A DNA stretch of 64,000 nt, taken from positions 864,461-928,460 of the forward strand of contig NW_017265136.1 in the NCBI RefSeq assembly GCF_001638985.1. Reading direction: 5' to 3'. Source of the DNA: Phycomyces blakesleeanus NRRL 1555(-). Lineage: Eukaryota; Mucoromycota; Mucoromycetes; Mucorales; Phycomycetaceae. The notes under the pieces were generated by a model. It was given only the letters and a program-made list of their open reading frames with translations. It made no database searches and was not told where the DNA came from. The position numbers were made by a program, and so were the translations under genes. Positions 21,603 through 34,146 of the stretch are shown here, in pieces (position 1 is the stretch's first letter; every line of letters begins with the position of its first letter).

Positions 21603-24600
21603 CTAATTGAAGAATTTATCTAAGCTTTCACCCAAGTGTGTTTCAATCTGTGCATTGACCAACTGGACGAGTTTCTCAACGCGTACATCGTCATCTTCCA
21701 TCAACTCGGCCAAGAACGAGATACTTTCAGCCAAGAACAAAAGCCACTCTTCACCAAGACGGCTGTAGAACTCCTCGATACAGCGCAAAGCAGCCAGTCG
21801 GATCTCAGGAATATCTTCACGTGTCTTCATAAGAATCTTGTGGTTCAATGGCTTCCACAGAGTATCGTTTGATACAGTAACAGCCATCTGTCCAACCAAT
21901 GGTACTAAGTATGTTGTCATACGAGTCAAGTAGTCTGGGGCATCGCCCTTGGCAGTAACCAGCATCTGATCTACAACAGGATCAAGAATCTTTTCAAACT
22001 TCTCGGCGTTCCAGAGGTTATCATTGTCGTACAAGAATGACTTGTGAAGAGCAGACATGATGAAGTTCCAGAGAGTGTCGGGTTCTTCCTGCTTCTCCTC
22101 AGATCGATAAGCGTCGAGGCGATCAATGACATCGTCAATAACATAGCCGAAGTAAGGAGTAAAGATTGACTTGAGTTTATCAAGCAAAGAATCAAGAAGC
22201 TTATAGAAGAACAAGACGCGCTTCTTGGCGTCAACAGATTCAGTGCTACCGTCAACAGCAAGTTCAACAGTGGCCCAGTCGACAACCTTGAGGAAGAGTG
22301 GTTTGAAGAGTGTCTCATTCAACTTCATGACCAAATCCAGGAATGCAGAGATGACGGCAGATTCGATTTCGTTAATAGCCTCATCATCAAAAATGTCGTT
22401 GTGGATGCGGCGGATATCAAAGGCAGTGAGGAAGAACTTGAAGAGCTGCTTGTAGTGAGCAGTCATAGCGTCGCGTGATACAGCACGGATAGCTTCGGAT
22501 GCCAATTTGAGAAGAGCAAGGACAGACTAAAGAACGAATATGTTAGGAACACAATCTTTTAAAATAATATATATGTATAGCTTACCTCTTTGCCGTTCTT
22601 GACAGCGAGGGGGTAAGAAGTAAATACAGGGCCAAAGAGTGTACGTGCGGGAACATTGGTGGCAATCTCGACAAGGACAGACATAACCTTTTCCTTGGCC
22701 AACAATTTCTGAGTGGCATTGGTTTCATCGGATGTGTAGATGGAAGGATGGAGGAGGTTGGCAAGAATCTTGGACAGGTAAGGGCTAATGAAGTGGGGAA
22801 GAACCTTGACAATGGTCTCCAAAGCACTGATAACACTGAGCTGCAACATTGCATTGGGACGTTCAGCTTCGACAGTCATGGATAAGATGTCGATTACAAT
22901 AGGCATAAACTTGGGCAAGTGGGGCATAGCACGAGGACCAATCTCTTGACTAAAATTGATATTAAAACGAAAAAAAGGAAACCTGTTAATCGTAATTCTT
23001 TTTCTTTTCCTTTTGTTGTTGGAATATTCACTTTAAACTATCGTTAAAAACTTACCAAATGACAGTAAGGCACACAAGACTGGAAATCTTGACCTGCGGT
23101 TTTGACAGCAACAAGCAATCTTTGCCAATTACAACAGGGATAGCTTCTGAGAACTGTTCGGGGAAGATGGCACCAAACAAGGAAGCCAACGAAGAAATGC
23201 ACAGCAATGCGGACTGCTTGTTTACCAGGCAATCCTCCTCACCAGACAGAGCAGACTCCTTCTCGATCACATCAGTGAATTGCTTAACCATACCAACCAA
23301 CAGAACTTCGTCTTCTTCGGTAATCTGGTTGAAAACCTGCAGCTTCTCGTTGAACATATCCATAGCCTTGCGACGGATAGACACTTCAGAATGCTTGATC
23401 AGGTGCGACACAACATCAACAAAGGCAGGCAAAGGCAAAAGAGCGTTGACCTTGGCAAGATCATCGTAAACAACCTTGAGCATTCCGCGCCAGAACTTGG
23501 TGATACTAGGGTTGGCATTCTGGGAAACAGCATAACCGTCACGGAATCCGGTGAAGTAAGTGACGATCTTGAGGATGTACTCAACAGCGGTCAAGTAATA
23601 GGGCTGCATCTCTTTTTCAAACTCTTCGCTCAAATTGGCTTGTGCCATAAGCTTACCCAAGAAGCTACGAGATCCCAAGAGTTGGCCGACAAAGTTGAGG
23701 GTAGCAAGCTTGTACTGACGCAGCTGTTTGGCATTGTGCTCGTTGGTGTTAAATAGGGTATCTTGGTTCATGACTTCGTCTTCAGACTTATCGTTTGGAA
23801 GAACCAATAGACCGTTCAAGAGAGACAAGACTGCCTTCATCTGGGTCTGAGGGCTAAACTGTTGGCTAATTGTCAAACTGAATTCGGTCAATGAATCGGC
23901 TTCTGTACGAGCACCCTTTGCCAGTTTCTCGGTAAACTTCTCGAGCAAGAGTGAAATAATGGCGTACAGGAACTCGTCCTCGCCCAGAGTTTGGATGAGA
24001 ACAGAGAAGAGACGAAGACGTCTGTGCTTGGGAATGTGGAACATTGCGTCCACAAACACCTTGATGATTGGCTTGACCTGCAGGGCCAAAGCAGCCTCGT
24101 TGTTGCTCGAAAGACGGCTGGATGCTACAAGAGGAGGAATGATCTTCTCGAGAGTTTGCTGGATAACCTGGAAACTGTAATTGTCGTCTTGGCGCAGGAC
24201 GTTTGCACCCATAAAAGTAAACACGGGCATGATGTTGTGCAGGACGCACTCTGGGTACATGGATGCAATGGTAGCCATCAACAGCAAAGCCTGGTTGTGG
24301 GTCTGGGGGTTGCCAGTGACGCGAATGCATTGTACAACAACATCAACACGAAGAGTCGATTCGTCAACGTGGACCTTCTTTTCTTCGGCAGACTGGATGA
24401 TGCGGGTCAGGGAAGACATGATGATTTGGTTGATGTATTCCAGAGATACGGGAGAGTCGCGAAGATCGGCGTTGACCATGGCAGTGAGAACCTCGAACAA
24501 AGGCTTAATCAAAGCAACATCGTTCTCAATTGTCTTGGATTCAATAAGTTCAAGAACAGTAACAAGCTCATACAAATCGACAGACTTCTTCTCGGCAGGT

Positions 24601-27600
24601 TTTCTTTTTTACATATATATATATAAGAGAAAAAAGTGTAAGTTTCAATTTTTAACAAATAAAAATAAAATCAAGTAAAGTAAAGAACACAAATACTTAC
24701 TCGGCAGTACGAGCACGTTTGGTAGTCAAAGTAGAGGTTTCAGTTTCAGAAGTAGAAGAAGAGATAGACTTTGCGACAACAAACAACATTTCCTCGAGCA
24801 TCTTGGCTGCGATGGGGATCTCGGCCAGCACAGTCTTTGCGGCTCTTACGTCGCTCTGTTGACCATTGGTAGCAATATCCATAAGCAAGGAAAGAATGCT
24901 CTTCTGTGCCTTTTCATTGGCCTTGGCAAAGAACTCACTGCTGATCTGTTTAAGTGCAAAGCGGCGAGTGGATGCCTGCCAGCCATCTTCATCTTCACCT
25001 TCGAGAGCATCACGGTTAGAAAGAAGGCGCAGGAAGAGCGCCAGGGTCTTGTCGTTCTTGGAACCGAAATCAGCGGCATTCAGAGGTGAGTAGCAGTGGA
25101 TCAAAAGCGCAACAAGTGTTGTGCTCTTTGTGGTGCGTGGGCTGTCGAGAACAGTCTCCAAGAGAGGGTACAGTTGCTGGAGTTTGCGAGGAGTCTCGAC
25201 TTCGTTCAACACCGAAAGGATGTTGATCTGAATATCGGCCAAAGGAGCATGCATGACATGGTTGAGCAAGAAATCGATAATGTGGTTCTTGCGCACTTTC
25301 TGCTGCTTCTCCTTGGACTCGTCACAGATACGGACATAATCCTTGAGCATGAGGATAGTGTACTTTTGGTCCTGTTTGATTTCTTCCTTTCTGTAGGAAA
25401 GGTAGTCAACAAAGTGAGCAGCATCGTTGGTACGAAGGTCAGGGAAGCTGACAGTAATGTCGTAAAGAGACTTTGCGCTCTCGACAACAGCCTTTCCGGT
25501 AGCCTTGGTATTGGCATCTGCACTGTCATCAGAAGAGTACACTTTCTTTCCTGTGGGAAGTCCAATACTCTTGTATGTGCTCTGAATGCTTTCAAGACAG
25601 CGAAGAGCGTTGATGCGGATGGCAAGATATTCCTGAGTCAAACAAGGCAAAAGTACTGGGAGAACATGTTGAAAGTCGATTGTGTTCTTGGGAGCGACCT
25701 GGGAAATGTATGTAGCGGCAATTTGAAGGGCACGGGCCTTAACAAGGAATGCATTGTCTATATATGAATAAAACAAAAAACTTAAATAAATAAAATAATA
25801 CATATAAAAAAAAGATAAAGAAAATATTAAAGACTTACCATTATAACTCCAAACATTCATGAGGAAACTCAAGACATTATCCTTCAATTGAATAGAAACC
25901 AACTTTGTGATCATTTCTTCAAAGCTTCCGAGGGTTGCTCCATTGGCAAAGACCTTGAAGAGCTCGGTTACTGTATGGCAATAAGACTCGGTAGCCTGGG
26001 GTTTTTTCTCAGAGAACCAGGATACTTGTGTTGCGTGCTTGAGTGAGACAGTGATGTTGTCCAAGGTAGACTGAACCAAGTTGATCTGGAGGATAGAAGT
26101 AACACTGTTCTTCTTTAACTGCTCTACAAAAGATTCTACTGGCAATCCTTCGCTGCTAATAATAGCAGAAGCACTGGCAAGTTTGACGGTGTAAAGATCA
26201 TGGCACTGCTCCTCAGTGAGAGACTCTGTAATAGCCGACAAGCATTTTGAAGCGACCTTATATTGTCTCTCATCAGCAGAGACAAATACAGCACGGTTGA
26301 GTACCAACAAGGCCAGTGTGCGGGTCGAAACGTTCTGGCTTTGGATACCTTGGATCCAGAACAACAAAGAATGGTCGTCCTTTTCGGATTTAATGACATC
26401 AGCCTCAAGTTTGACAAACAAGGTGCTCAATGAAGCAGGTTTCTTGGAGGCGCTCTTCATGCTGGAAAGCATGCTCTTCAAGACTGCATCCTTAGTGGAA
26501 GCAGTGGATTCTTTCTCGAGCAGCTTGACTTGATCAGTAGGGGCAGCAAAAATAAAGGTAGCCAAGAGCTGAGCGACTTTGGCAGTTTTGTTAGGGTACT
26601 TTGCTACAAAAGGACCAAGCAAGAATTTGAAGATTGTGACAACTTCTTTTCTAGCCAAGACGTTATTATCGCGCAAGAGGCTTGAGATCGAAGAAATGAT
26701 AACTTCAGAAGACACACTCTTGAGGAGTTGTTCAGGGACGTCACGGACAGCATAAACCAAGGTCTCGTCAATGCTGTTAAGACAGCCAGTAAAGGCAGAT
26801 TGGAAGACTTCAGGGGATTGGGTTAATGGGCTGGACTCGTTGTCCATCACATCGACTAGTTTCTTCAAAGCCAAAAGACGAGTGGTGACAGCAGGGCTGT
26901 TGAGGCACAAGTACAATGTGGTGTTTGCCTCTTCAATGACTTCGTGACGGGTACCCTTGAATGCGATAGAGGCAAATTCATAAAGAATCTTGGATTTTTC
27001 GTCTGATTTGTTGGCGTACGAGTTGAGTTTGGCTTCGAGTACGGTGTCTAATTCATCCACATAACGCTGGGACACAGTTGCCAAAAGAGGCTGGAACTGC
27101 TTAGTGTAACTTTCTTTAGTTTCTTCGGTGCATCCAGATTCAACAAGGTTGAGGTAACCTTCGATAGTGTTTTCGCACAAAAGGCGGATGTTGTCGCTGG
27201 AGATCAGGCCCTGAAGAACAATTTCAACCAAGAGATCAACCTTGGAAGCGTCGCACAAGGCTCCTACGATAACTGTAAAGAAACGATCAATGGCATATTT
27301 TTCTGCGATCTCCAAGAGGGTCTTGTCAAAAGCAGAGGCCTTCAGGAGTCTCTTTGTGGCGGATTTTCCGAGTCTAACACAGCTTGTCTGAGACTGGGCC
27401 AAGTGGACAACGGTCAAGAGACAATAGTTGAAATAAGACTTGTTGTAGTGCTTGATGGCAGCATCGGTCAGTGCGTGTACAGCTTCCTTGGTCATAGAGA
27501 CCTTGGTGGCGAGCTGTGAGAGGATCATGTAGGAAGCAATCTGCAATTCAGGCACATCGCTGGTGTTCATACCGTCGATTAAATTTCCGGTAATGACCAT

Positions 27601-28491
27601 GACAGAGTCTTCATTTATGACACGCTCGGATACAAGTTCGATCATGGTTGCTGCGTAGAAAGAGTAAAGAGTAGGGAAATGAACTGGAGACTTGATGACG
27701 AGGTCAGTAACAAAGTTAAGGATGTTTCTCTTGCGTGCCATGCGAGCGACCAACAAAGATCGTTCCAAAGGTATGCCTGTCTTCTGAATAGGTGTCAAGA
27801 AGGTCCAAGGCGAATTTTGTCTAATGAACGAATTAAAAAAAAAATTAAATAACATGTTGTAAAACAATCTGTACACTACACCTTTATTTTTCTATATTTT
27901 AGTTTATTGAACTTACTCAATGTTCAAGATAGTCACCATCTTGACAAATGCTTTGGTTTCGTGGTATGGGAAAATACAGATCAGGATATCTTCAACGTTA
28001 AATTCGTTGATTCTGAAGCGACGGATCAAGTATTCCAACACCTTTCCGGCTGGCTTTAAGAGGAAATAAGGGGACAGATTTTGCAAGAAAGACTTGATAC
28101 TGGCATTCAATTTGGCGTTCTCTTCTTCTGACTATTATATAATATATATTATTTTTCGATTGTTTGTTGTTTATATATGTATAAAGAAAGAAGAAGAAGT
28201 ATCAGTTTATGTGTTTTTTAAATAAAGGGTGGAAGGTGTTACCTGAAGAATTCTGTCAACAGACTTCATTTCTTCGGAGAAAAGAGTGCTCTCGTATGCA
28301 GCAAACTTGCTGTCAAGAATAGTGAGTTCCATAATACCATTGTAAGCAATGGAATAAATGGTGTCCAGATCCTGATCTGCGGCTTCACGGGCAGTGAAGA
28401 GGAAGGACGCTTTGAATTTCCGAGAAACCTCGGATACATTGCGTAGATCGGCAGTGCCGATCTTTTTGAGCTGTTGCTGCAATGTAGACAT
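21603..28491 (-). CDS. UTP10: U3 snoRNP protein Utp10 / HEATR1
   Basis: Large HEAT-repeat scaffold of the t-UTP/UtpA part of the small-subunit processome, needed in the nucleolus for pre-18S rRNA processing and rDNA transcription. Seven exons: 28491-28243, 28131-27917, 27820-25839, 25757-24701, 24603-23056, 22949-22586, 22526-21603; 2,112 residues, as expected for the family (about 1,770 in yeast, 2,140 in human). The N-terminus MSTLQQQLKKIG and the motif ILDSKFAAYESTLFSE match Utp10. Exon 2 holds FLQNLSPYFLLKPAGKVLEYLIRR in split form. The C-terminal BP28CT-type part ends with EEWLLFLAESISFLAEL and an acidic DDD. Between exons 4 and 5 the join gives a Lys/Glu-rich loop. A Met five codons further upstream is possible but less like homologues. 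All junctions keep frame. Confidence 0.93.
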
Positions 28492-30200
28492 GGTAGCAAG
28501 GATCAAATGTACTTAGTACCTTGTTTAACCTTTTTTTACACACCTTTTGATAGAATTCTTAAAAAAAAAAGTGTGTGCGTGACGTCTGTGACTTCTTTTA
28601 AGCATTAACTTTTATTGCGGTCAATAAAAAAAAAGAAAGCGTACTGTATTGACAAATGCAGTTTGTTTCAATTCTCATTCTCATTCAAACATCTTCTGAC
28701 CCAGATGTCGAAGTTTTTTTTTTCAATAGTTATTATTGCTGTGAGATGCAGTTAATTGTGCACTAAGTTCTTTTAAGACATTGCGTTTGATCTACTTGTA
28801 ACTTCTGTATACAATAGCGGTAGACAGGTGAAAATGGCACAAATATATCCAGTAGAAAATGTTTCAACTATCCAATCATACCAAGCTTCATCTGTTTACA
28901 ATTAATAGAGAAAGAAGATTAAATAGAAAGAAATGTATATCATTTGTAGTATTCATAAAGTATATTAATTTAAATGATAATTCTAGATAATTCGAGCATT
29001 AAGAGGTTATGAATTTAAAGAGTGTGCCTATCTAAACTAATGAATTGAAACTGTTCTTCGAAAACGGGGAGACGGTTTTTCGTACAAAAGAAAATGATAA
29101 AAAAAAATGATCCAATTTCCTCAAAGTTTGAATATCTTAAAAGGATTATGGTACAAAGATTAAGGTTAGTATTAAACAGCAACAAAAATAACAGCAATAG
29201 ACGCTTTTGAAGAAAGAAAGGCACAAAGGCACAAAGGGCTTTTGGGATATTGAAAATTAATTTAATTGTTATAATAAAATCAGCCATTGTTACTCTTGGA
29301 TGAAAATAGAACAACATGGCTTATATTTTATCAAAAAGGACTAATTACAGAATTCATTACTCTTTTATCCTATTATTGTTTTTATTCATAGTTGACATTA
29401 TTAGTAAAGCGGGCAAAAATAGATAAAGCCTCTCAACCCCCTTACCGCCTACATCTTTACCTTTTATTCATGCAACTTTACTTTTATAATTTCTTCATAG
29501 TACAAGAAAATACAGGGCAGAATATACATCCCATTAATCGTGAATCATTATCATTATCATTAAAGGTCACAGGCCTCTCTTTAAATAAAATAGTATGCAA
29601 AAGAGTTACTTTACCAAAATAAGAGTTGTTTTGATAAAGTACTTTTAAATACTTGGTTTTTAAAGGAAAATATATTAAGCAAAAAGATGACATGAATTAA
29701 TACCCTTTCTTTAAAAACATATATAAGCATAATAGGCGTATTACTCATAACTCATCCAAACCAAAAGAGAAAAAAAAAAGAAAACCTTAGATTGTCTAAA
29801 CTCAGCCTCTGATTCGTTTAAATGATAATATAATGTATATATATATGGAAAATGATCTAAAGTTCATCCGAAAATACAATAATTTATATTTTGTCTATAA
29901 AGACCTAACTTACCGGGACACCAATTGGATCAAAAAATGTAACCGTAAGATCGGATTACTACAAAGGCGGAGTACACTTTTTTTTTAAAGTTTTCTCTGT
30001 AGGGCATAAAATAATATTTTATCTTAAATGACCCCCCTCCCCTCCCCCTCCCCATCCCCCTCTACTACCCCCTTTCAATTCTAATACGGGTAATTATAAT
30101 AATAATTATAATTTTTTAAGCTGCAATAAGAGGTAATAATATAATTAGCAGTTAAATATGTAAATATATATCATATTAGAAAGAAAGAGCAACCTTACGA
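28492..30200. other. intergenic, gene-poor
   Basis: 1.7 kb upstream of UTP10 (its promoter must lie next to 28492). Short frames only. It contains AT microsatellite patches and the C-rich tract described separately. Confidence 0.5.
30032..30072 (-). repeat. C-rich tract, potential G-quadruplex on minus strand
   Basis: At least five C runs of 4-6 (CCCCCCTCCCCTCCCCCTCC and on) lie within 41 bp of otherwise AT-rich DNA. The minus strand has five G4+ runs with loops of 1 to about 7 nt, fitting an intramolecular G-quadruplex. Confidence 0.6.
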
Positions 30201-30224
30201 ACAGACTAAGATGATAAAATGGAA

Positions 30225-31391
30225 GATAAGCGCTACGTCACCTATAATCACTTCTTTTTGGGAAACACAAAAGAAAACCTTGGTATGAATATTCTGTATA
30301 CTTAGGGACAAGATGTAGACATTCCATGCCGGAAAGCAAGTCGCAGTTTGTGATCCGGGAGAATCAAAATGGCATGTCCTACCAGGAAACGTCGTCTCCG
30401 TAAAATTAGCGGCTTTTAATTCATATAAAGAAGAAAAACGCGGGGACAATGATCCTGAGGGCAATGAACAAGGGTAGAGTAAAGGAAACTCTATTGCTTT
30501 ACAGTACTGACCTGCTCTAGTTTCTGATAAGTAAGTGTTTGATGTTAAAGAATAAAAGTGCTTATTTAAAATTGTCTTATTGTTGTGTAGAGTTGAACGC
30601 CTGAAAACAATCGATTTGACATGCCCAATAACAGTAAAGATACCAAAGTCTGAAATTTCAGTCGAGGTATTTGATCGAATTGCTGCTGCAACTAACACTG
30701 ATTCTTTTATTTTATTTGATCATGCTACAAAGCTATTTAATACTCTTAAGAGTTCCACTATGTCTTTATTACTTTTACGACAAGTTTTATATACAAATAG
30801 CTTCAAACGAGGTTTTGATTTCATACTTTATTTCGATGTTGCTTTCATTGAAGCAACCACCCGCTACCTGTAATGCATTATCCATTATTGTCCTATATAT
30901 GCTCAGATATTTCTAATCTATTCATCTCTAGCCTAGACTTTATACATTCGCCCAATAACCCTCTGAGCCGAAGAAAAGTATTTAAAAGAAAAGTTGCTAC
31001 ATACTTTATCATTTATATTGATAACCAGTTATTCATGTTAGATAACTATTTGGTTCAGCTCGCTTGGTTAGAAGGCAAATGCTTTTCTATTGATAAAACA
31101 CAGTGGGACGGTGGGGTTGTCAAGGTCGACAACAGATCCTTTTCAACAGGTTTGATAGAATTTTCTGGTGGCTACCACAATAAACCCCCGAGTAGCAGGA
31201 ACCAATACGATATAACAAAGCTTTATTCAAAAATGATTAAAACTCTAAAGAAGCACCCGCCAGACACAACAAAGGAAGCATTTTGTCTGCGCTATTGTAG
31301 TAAGGTTACTATTTATCTTTCAAGTATTTTGTGCTCAATGGTTGTTCTTTTTTTTGCCAAGCAAATAAGAGTATATACTTTGAGAAACTAA
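30225..31391 (+). pseudogene. frameshifted gene of unknown, probably multicopy family
   Basis: I cannot name the family. Three blocks read as protein in changing frames: about 30325-30475 (TFHAGKQVAVCDPGESKWHV), 30600-30870 (CPITVKIPKSEISVEVFDRI, LLLLRQVLYTN, FDVAFIEATTRY) and 30890-31310 (MLDNYLVQLAWLEGKCFSID, then TQWDGGVVKVDNRS and GLIEFSGG). Block 2 ends in a stop and block 3 continues in a different frame within about 20 bp, with no intron that would join them. It is therefore a decayed gene or one with sequence errors. The rather regular hydrophobic and charged pattern suggests a soluble globular protein of at least 300 residues. The neighbourhood is repeat-rich. Confidence 0.45.
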
Positions 31392-33064
31392 CATGCTATA
31401 ATAACTTGCTGTTATAATCTATTCATACATCACTTGAAAACCTCACGTTCCCAAGAATAATTGTTTAATATGTTAAATAAGTTCCAAAGCCTTGGGTTTG
31501 GAAACAAACAATCGTTGAGCATACAGTGGAGTTAAGATGATTTTCAAGTAATTCCTTTTCTCTTCAACAACAATAACATCAAATACCGTAAATAGTATTG
31601 ATCCATTATTTAATAAGACACATTTGCCATTTATCGCTAAATTGTCAACAGAGTTTTTAACTTTGGCTTCAATATGAAGATTTTTTACGGTAATTTGAAT
31701 AATATTTCTCAGATAATGATTTGGGAGACTTGGTGTCTAAAATTTTTCTTTTTTGTTTCTTTGACTACAATATTCTTTTCTGGCAGGCTAGTTGTTGCTT
31801 AAGTAAGATGCTTTGGGTCTGTAGTTTCTGTTAAGGTACCTTTCATTGGATTATAAGCCATTTCATTATGCTCATTACATCTTGGAAATAAAAATAAAGG
31901 AACAAAGAAGAGGAATTGCATTAATGGGCAAAAATCAAGTCTTGTCTTTCGTTCATCGTCTTTTATTAACCGACAATGATTCTTATTTTATTAGCCGCCA
32001 TTTATAATCTTTGTGTAATCGTAAATTTTAATTTTTTTTCTTCTTCTTCTTCTTGTAACCGACAATATCCACTAACCAGACTGTATCATTTGCTTTATTA
32101 TTATTTAGGCTTGTGCAGTAAATGAACAATCTTGATGTATTTTTTGCTTAATAAGATTACCTTTCGATTTTCTTTATTGTTTAAAGATTAAGACAAAACA
32201 GGGTTATTATTTATATAATATTATTGAATGATTTATTAAAGTAATTGATTACCAAACCGTTTAATCATAGTTCAATATGTATACATATATATATATATGA
32301 CTTTTATGGACTTATTTATATCTCAAAGTTGTGTAAAATCCCCATTTTTAGAGGAATCTAACAAAGTAAATCTTTGTGTAAAATAAAATAAAATAAATCT
32401 TTATCTTTATATATATATATATATATATTCTTGTTCAAAGTACCTATGTACTTATTGTAATTATGCCTTGAGCTATAATCACTTTTCTTTTTTTCTTTTT
32501 AATATACACACCCTATATATTTATACAACTTCCCTTAATTGCCCTTTTACTTGACAGGTGCCTTTATTTTGGGTTGTTTTATACAAGTATATTATTCATT
32601 CAAATAAGAGAGAAGCTAATGATACTAAACTAAATGATATTAATAATATGAACAGTATACGCGTCATGGACTAACTAGCAAGGTAAACAAAGCTAAATGC
32701 CTAGAGATTGTTTTTGTACTCCAAGATCTGAATTTTTTTGTGCGATATATCGATTCAAAATATAATACAATATATTTTTATAATATTAGATAATATAAAT
32801 TTAATAAATAGATAGATTATTTTTATTTATTTATATATTTCTATTACAGTTACTATTATGACCATATACATTTAGTGACTGAGAGAGAAAAAAAAAGAAA
32901 TTATAAGAGGCAGCTAGAGAGACAGAGCGAAAGTACGCGCGAACTTGTAAAGACTGAGTGTTTTTTCTTTCTTTCTTTCTTTCTAGTGACTAAATTCAGA
33001 AAAAATGTGACCCAAACTATAGATTTTTTTTGATTTTTTTTCTATTTACATTTAACCCAAAGTA
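31392..33064. other. intergenic
   Basis: 1.7 kb of AT-rich DNA with (TTC)n near 32040, (TA)n near 32290 and 32412, and (TTTC)n near 32965. I see no supported gene. Confidence 0.5.
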
Positions 33065-33210
33065 CGGATAATTTTTAATAGCGTAAAGTAAATATTAGAT
33101 TTGCGCTTTTATCAAAAAATACAAAATCGCAAGTAAATTCTAATGATTAATTTTTTGGTCATTTATTGGTCAGCTACAAAGCAAAGAATTATTAGAATGC
33201 GTTTTTATTG

Positions 33211-33346
33211 GGAACAGACACGACTCACCTCCATTGACGTCCGATGGTTTGATGCTTGACCAGGCAAAAGCGTACGATAGTGTACATCCTTAATATCTCA
33301 AGCGAGCTTTGGAACGATTTTGCTTTCCTGGTATCATTGTCCACTG
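33211..33346 (+). pseudogene. non-LTR retrotransposon reverse transcriptase fragment
   Basis: The frame reads SDGLMLDQAKAYDSVHP, stop, then YLKRALERFCFPGII. The LDQxKAYDxV motif is the reverse-transcriptase block with the first catalytic Asp in LINE-type elements, followed by the usual helix. A TAA at 33291-33293 replaces the residue normally Glu or Asp before Tyr-Leu. The fragment is cut off by the N gap. Confidence 0.7.
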
Positions 33347-33446
33347 NNNNNNNNNNNNNNNNNNNNNNNNNNNNNNNNNNNNNNNNNNNNNNNNNNNNNN
33401 NNNNNNNNNNNNNNNNNNNNNNNNNNNNNNNNNNNNNNNNNNNNNN
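33347..33446. other. assembly gap (100 N)
   Basis: Exactly 100 N, a conventional size for a gap of unknown length. It sits inside the TIR structure. Confidence 0.95.
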
Positions 33447-33536
33447 AAAATTAATCATTAGAATTTACTTGCGATTTTGTATTTTTTGATAAAAGCGCAA
33501 ATATAATATTTACTTTACGCTATTAAAAATTATCCG

Positions 33537-33606
33537 CCCTTTAACACTGCGATCAATGTACAAAGATAAATAAGCATACAAAACACACAAACACAGACAG
33601 GCAAGA

Positions 33607-33637
<31 letters not shown>

Positions 33638-34146
33638 TATTAAGCTCAATAGAATTGTGCTCATGTAACAATCGGAGAAACCTTAGACTCTCATTTTTAT
33701 TGCTGCAAATGACGCCAAAAGGCTTTTTATAGCCTGTTTTCACGTGATCAGCATGGCTAAATGAAGCAATTTGTTTCTATTCACCAGAGTAAGAGATTTC
33801 TTCCTTTAGGTATACAGCCCATCGGTCACTCAAGCCCGCTTATACCCTTTATTTCTTTTTTATTATTTGAAATAAAGACATATATATATTTTTATATTTT
33901 TATATATAAAAGATTATAATAGTTATATATAATTAACATATAAATAAATAAATAAAAATTAACTCAGCCTCGATTAGCTTTTTTCTCTCTCTCTTTTTTG
34001 GCTTTATATAAAAAAAAATTCTTCCTCTTCTTGCTTATCCCATCTCTCTTTTTCTTCTTCTTCTTTTTTTTTGTTTTTTTTATTAGTATCTTTATTATAG
34101 CTTCTATACACACACGCACACAGATACAGATACAGACAAACGCACA
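33537..34146. other. intergenic with (CAGA)n and upstream region of the PH-domain gene
   Basis: It contains a GACA/CAGA tetranucleotide microsatellite at about 33600-33638 and, close to the start at 34147, long CT/TTC pyrimidine tracts (33980-34075) likely to be part of the promoter. Confidence 0.5.

Larger units (their letters stand above)
33065..33536. mobile_element. terminal-inverted-repeat structure around a gap and a LINE relic
   Basis: Left end 33065-about 33154 and right end 33447-33536 are about 90-bp inverted repeats with very few differences, starting CGGATAATTTTTAATAGCG. A 100-N gap of unknown real size lies directly before the right repeat. Inside is a piece of reverse transcriptase. 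No clear target-site duplication is seen. It may be a TIR element into which a LINE jumped, or an inverted arrangement of two repeat ends. Confidence 0.6.

Noticed and set aside
23059..24678. Plus-strand open frames of 136-211 codons
   Set aside because: They are antisense to the long UTP10 exons, whose protein is clearly conserved.
29015..29317. Hydrophobic frames of about 100 codons between UTP10 and 30 kb
   Set aside because: They are AT-driven Phe/Leu/Ile-rich translations without conserved motifs or splice context.
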